From the NCBI RefSeq assembly GCF_016901735.1, contig NZ_JACLZC010000007.1:1-64000 (forward strand): a stretch of DNA of 64,000 bases, in the 5' to 3' direction. Below the pieces are notes generated by a model, which saw nothing but the letters and a program-made list of their open reading frames with translations, was not told where the DNA came from and made no database searches. The position numbers and the translations under genes were made by a program. The stretch is from Pseudoflavonifractor phocaeensis (GTDB taxonomy: Bacteria > Bacillota > Clostridia > Oscillospirales > Oscillospiraceae). The first letter of the stretch is position 1; each line of letters opens with the position of its first letter. Below, in pieces: positions 61,262-64,000 of this stretch.

Positions 61262-62344
61262 GTGGATATGAAAGAGAACCGCGTCAAGGCAGTGCTGGAC
61301 AATCTGGAGGAGATGGGGCTTTCCCAGATGCTGATTACCGATCCCCTGTCCATTTTTTATCTGACGGGCCGGATGATCCAGCCCCTGGAGCGCTTTTATG
61401 GGCTGTATCTGAGCCGGACGGGGCGGCATAAAATCTTCATCAACCAGCTGGAGACCGTGCCGGAGGACCTGGGGGTGGAAAAGGTCCGCTTTTTCGATAC
61501 CGACCCCTATCTGGACCTGGTGGCGGCGGCGGTGGACAGCAAGGAGCCGCTGGGGGTGGACAAGAACATGGCGGCCCGGTTTTTGCTGCCCCTGCTGCAC
61601 GACAAGGCGGCGCCGGATTTTGTCAACGCCTCGCTGGCCCTGGACCGGGCCCGGGCGGTGAAGGACCCCCAGGAGCAGGTGCTGATGCGCCGCGCCTCCC
61701 AAATCAACGACCAGGCGCTGGACGCCCTGAAAGCACATATCCATGCCGGCGTGCGGGAGATCGAGCTGGCCGAGCGGCTCAAGCAGATCTATCGGGAACT
61801 GGGGGCCGACGGGGTGAGCTTCCCGCCGCTGGTGGCCTTTGGAGCCAACGCGGCCAGCGGCCACCACTGGCCCGATGAAACCGCCCTCAAGTCCGGGGAC
61901 TGCGTGCTGCTGGACGTGGGCTGTACCTATGAGGGCTACTGCTCCGACATGACCCGGACCTATTTCTATGAGAGTGTCACCCCCCGGCAGCGGGCGGTCT
62001 ATGACATTGTGCGCCGGGCCAATGAGGAGGCGGAAGCGGCGGTGCGTCCCGGCGTGCCCCTGAAGGAGCTGGACGACATCGCCAGAACCATCATCACCCA
62101 GGCGGGCTTCGGCCCCAACTTCACCCACCGGCTGGGCCATTTCATCGGTCTGGAGGACCACGACTTCGGCGACGTGTCCGCCGCGGCCACCGAGGCCGCG
62201 GTTCCGGGCAACGTCTTTTCCGTCGAGCCGGGCATCTACCTGGACGGAGCCTTCGGCGTGCGCATCGAGGACCTGGTCCTGGTGACGGAGGAAGGGTGCG
62301 AGGTGCTCAATCGCCTGCCCAAGGAGCTGGAGGTCATCGGCTGA
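61262..62344 (+). CDS. M24-family Xaa-Pro aminopeptidase/dipeptidase
   Basis: This 360-residue cytoplasmic protein has an N-terminal creatinase-like domain (1-130) and a pita-bread metallopeptidase domain. Five metal ligands are visible: two Asp in LLDVGCTYEGYCSDMTRTYF, His in THRLGHFIGLEDHDF, and Glu in VFSVEPGIYL and VRIEDLVLV. It should cleave Xaa-Pro peptides. The GTG at 61262 lies 5 nt after AAAGG; an ATG two codons later (61268) is equally possible. It is divergent from the hydantoinase operon and 16 bp before a cyclophilin gene, a link through proline chemistry. Confidence 0.92.
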   Translation: MDMKENRVKAVLDNLEEMGLSQMLITDPLSIFYLTGRMIQPLERFYGLYLSRTGRHKIFINQLETVPEDLGVEKVRFFDTDPYLDLVAAAVDSKEPLGVDKNMAARFLLPLLHDKAAPDFVNASLALDRARAVKDPQEQVLMRRASQINDQALDALKAHIHAGVREIELAERLKQIYRELGADGVSFPPLVAFGANAASGHHWPDETALKSGDCVLLDVGCTYEGYCSDMTRTYFYESVTPRQRAVYDIVRRANEEAEAAVRPGVPLKELDDIARTIITQAGFGPNFTHRLGHFIGLEDHDFGDVSAAATEAAVPGNVFSVEPGIYLDGAFGVRIEDLVLVTEEGCEVLNRLPKELEVIG

Positions 62345-62360
62345 GAAGGAGGGAGCGTTT

Positions 62361-62948
62361 ATGCCCAATCCCATGGCGACCATTCATCTGTCCACCGGCG
62401 CGGTCCTTGTGCTGGAGCTTTATCCGGACATCGCACCCAACGCGGTGACCAGCTTTCTCTATCTGGCCCGCAAGGGAGTCTTTGACGGACACGCCATCGA
62501 GCGGATCGTACCGGGGTGGGTGGTGGATATGAGCTATCACGCTTTTCATGACCCGGCGGCCTGCTATTTTATCCCCAACGACGTGAAAAGCGGGCGGTAT
62601 CTGGAGGCGGTATTCGGCACGGTGGGCATGGGAGGTTACGGTCCGCCGGACATTGCCGGGGGCGAGTTTTTCTTTCCCCTGGCCGACTGCCCGGCGATTA
62701 CGGGGAAATACCCCATTTTCGGCAAGGTGACCGCCGGACGGGAGGTCCTGCGGACGCTGGAGGGAGTGGAGACCCGCCCGGTGTCCTATCCCGGCCTGCC
62801 TGACGTACAGATCAACACCCCCGTGGAGCCGGTGGTGATCCGGCGGGTGACGGTGGACACCTTTGGGACGGAATACGGGGAACCGGTCCGGCTCAGCGGA
62901 GTGAAAAAGCCCCATTTCTGGCCGGCCATCCAGAGCGGGCAGCCATAG
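62361..62948 (+). CDS. Divergent cyclophilin-type peptidyl-prolyl isomerase
   Basis: This 195-residue single-domain cyclophilin has VLVLELYPDIAPNAVTSFLY and ARKGVFDGHAIERIVPGWVV, retaining the catalytic Arg (ERI). The usual QGGD that follows is replaced by VDMS, and later regions are also changed (GGYGPPDIAGGEFFFPLADC in place of the standard GSQFFI segment). Activity may be reduced or specialised. The C-terminal 40 residues have no match I recognise. It is probably co-transcribed with the Xaa-Pro peptidase, so cis/trans proline isomerisation may assist peptide cleavage, by inference. Confidence 0.85.
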   Translation: MPNPMATIHLSTGAVLVLELYPDIAPNAVTSFLYLARKGVFDGHAIERIVPGWVVDMSYHAFHDPAACYFIPNDVKSGRYLEAVFGTVGMGGYGPPDIAGGEFFFPLADCPAITGKYPIFGKVTAGREVLRTLEGVETRPVSYPGLPDVQINTPVEPVVIRRVTVDTFGTEYGEPVRLSGVKKPHFWPAIQSGQP

Positions 62949-63020
62949 GAGACCGGCCTGCTAAGCATTACGGATGATGCGCGCCCCGGATGACGGTGTA
63001 TTTTTGTGACATCTCTCCTA

Positions 63021-63050
63021 TTACACGGACAAAAAAATTTCTGCTATAAT
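63021..63050 (+). promoter_or_regulatory. Promoter of the MATE transporter gene
   Basis: TTACAC (63021-63026), 18 bp, TATAAT (63045-63050) with an upstream TGC extended -10. Transcription should start near 63057. Confidence 0.65.
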
Positions 63051-63066
63051 AGAGCCATAATTGCAT

Positions 63067-63121
63067 GGGCAGTAACCCGGAGTGTGAAAACACTGACTTC
63101 AGGTTACTGCCCTCTTTTTTT
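63067..63121 (+). promoter_or_regulatory. Attenuator-like leader hairpin before the MATE gene
   Basis: GGGCAGTAACC (63067-63077) pairs perfectly with GGTTACTGCCC (63102-63112), and seven consecutive T follow at 63115-63121. Inside the loop AGTGT-GAAA-ACACT makes a nested hairpin with a GNRA loop, flanked by CGG and GACTTCA. It lies between the promoter and the AGGAGGT ribosome site, so read-through would be needed to express the transporter. I do not recognise a known riboswitch class. Confidence 0.65.
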
Positions 63122-63135
63122 CAGGAGGTCAATTC

Positions 63136-64000
63136 ATGGAGCAAACATCCAACCGCTATTTGGCACAGGCGCCCATTGTGCCGCTGATGCTGAAGTTTGC
63201 CGTACCCTGTACCCTCTCCCTTCTGGTCTCATCCCTGTATAATATTGTGGATCAGATTTTTATTGGCTGGGGCGTGGGCTATCTGGGCAACGGCGCCACC
63301 AATGTCGTCTTTCCCATCACCGTCATTGCGTTGGCGGCGGCGCTGATGATCGGGGACGGCTGTGCCGCCTTCCTCAGCATCTGTCAGGGGAAAAAGGACA
63401 CGGAGACCGCCCACCGCAGTGTGGGCAACGCCATTCTGATGCTGCTTTTGTGCAGCGTGGTACTGGTGGCGCTCTTTGCCCTGTTCCGCGATCCCATCCT
63501 GGCCGCCTTCGGCGCCACCGAAAATAACCTGCCCTATGCCATTGACTATTTCAGCGTTATCATCATCGGTATCCCCTTTTACATCTTTACCAACGGTCTC
63601 AACTCCATCATCCGGGCGGACGGAAGCCCTAAATTTGCCATGATATCCACCCTGGTGGGCTGTGTGATGAACGTCATCCTGGACCCCATCGCCATTTTCC
63701 TGCTGGACTGGGGCGTCACCGGCGCGGCGCTGGCCACCATTGCCGGACAGATCGTCTCCGCGATCCTGGGCATCGTCTATCTCTTCCGGACCCGCTCCTT
63801 CCGCCTGCGGAAGGAGAGCTTTCGTCCCCGGTGGAGCCTGCTGACCAAGATCCTGCCGCTGGGGGTCAGCAGCCTGCTGACCCAAGTGTCCATCGTGATT
63901 ATCATGGGTATGATGAATACCACGCTGGTCAAGTACGGCGCCCTCTCCAAGTACGGCGCGGACATCCCAATGACGGTAATGGGCATCGTAATGAAGGTCT
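63136..64000 (+). CDS. MATE-family efflux transporter (5' part, runs off the window)
   Basis: The open frame from the ATG at 63136 continues past the window edge, giving 288 visible residues. It begins EQTSNRYLAQAPIVPLMLKF. VSSLYNIVDQIFIGWGVGYL is the classic MATE/MepA-like TM1-TM2 signature, and seven or more hydrophobic helices are visible. These proteins export drugs or metabolites using a Na+ or H+ gradient. Family length is about 450, so roughly 160 residues are missing. AGGAGGT precedes the ATG, directly after the attenuator hairpin. Confidence 0.92.
   Translation, partial: MEQTSNRYLAQAPIVPLMLKFAVPCTLSLLVSSLYNIVDQIFIGWGVGYLGNGATNVVFPITVIALAAALMIGDGCAAFLSICQGKKDTETAHRSVGNAILMLLLCSVVLVALFALFRDPILAAFGATENNLPYAIDYFSVIIIGIPFYIFTNGLNSIIRADGSPKFAMISTLVGCVMNVILDPIAIFLLDWGVTGAALATIAGQIVSAILGIVYLFRTRSFRLRKESFRPRWSLLTKILPLGVSSLLTQVSIVIIMGMMNTTLVKYGALSKYGADIPMTVMGIVMKV

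Overview
The window reads as chromosomal DNA of a strictly anaerobic, high-G+C member of the Clostridia, most like the gut Oscillospiraceae (Flavonifractor / Lawsonibacter / Intestinimonas group). This placement is inference. It rests on a Stickland-type 2-hydroxyacyl-CoA dehydratase operon, a second dehydratase-like/activase pair beside selenium-associated genes, CoA transferases, an SLH-anchored giant surface protein and GC-rich codon use. No rRNA, tRNA or CRISPR array was seen.

Layout. (1) 1-4620: redox module. A flavodoxin diverges from a MerR regulator, a carboxymuconolactone decarboxylase-like protein, an Fe-S aldo/keto reductase and a cupin; a LysR regulator follows. (2) 4823-23702: one long co-directional surface-polysaccharide operon. 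It has an initiating sugar-phosphate transferase, a sugar epimerase/reductase, eight GT2/GT4 glycosyltransferases, an EpsG-like polymerase, DUF1919 and DUF6625-like proteins, two pyruvyltransferase-like proteins, a flippase, an F420-hydrogenase-beta-like Fe-S protein and an acyltransferase. Genes at 11.7-14.4 kb are clearly AT-richer and look imported. (3) 23723 to about 25527: an IS66 element whose tnpC has lost its N-terminal half. (4) 25546-27786 (-): crotonase plus two-subunit CoA transferase, behind a strong promoter with a palindromic operator. (5) 28124-34791 (+): the most unusual locus, a two-gene operon. A roughly 1,868-residue protein carries SH3/Sm-like, TPR, cold-shock-like, long helical and C-terminal STAND/AAA ATPase regions. 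It overlaps by 4 bp a 354-residue protein ending in an RX4H HEPN motif. I read this as a candidate, possibly undescribed, NTPase-HEPN conflict (defence) system. (6) 34851-38840 (-): double-cubane dehydratase-like protein, its activase, YedF, a DUF3343 protein and a cysteine-desulfurase-like enzyme. (7) 39024-42210 (-): GH42 beta-galactosidase and its LacI regulator. (8) 42382-43666 (-): a small lipoprotein and a FadR-type GntR regulator. (9) 43864-51360 (+): reductive amino-acid fermentation operon of activase, dehydratase alpha and beta, YkvI-like transporter, class III CoA transferase, acyl-CoA dehydrogenase and a membrane protein. A consensus promoter and a FadR-type operator precede it. 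(10) 51468-57077 (-): a giant secreted LamG / metallophosphoesterase / PHP-like / propeller / SLH protein. (11) 57296-61077 (-): hydantoinase/oxoprolinase A and B, divergent from an M24 peptidase and a divergent cyclophilin. (12) 63021-64000: a MATE transporter cut by the window edge, behind a promoter and an attenuator-like RNA hairpin.

How it fits together. The metabolic islands all handle acyl-CoA thioesters or peptide/amino-acid breakdown, as expected of an amino-acid-fermenting gut anaerobe. The polysaccharide operon and SLH protein build and decorate the cell surface. The NTPase-HEPN pair sits between metabolic operons with its own promoter and terminator, as an accessory cassette would.
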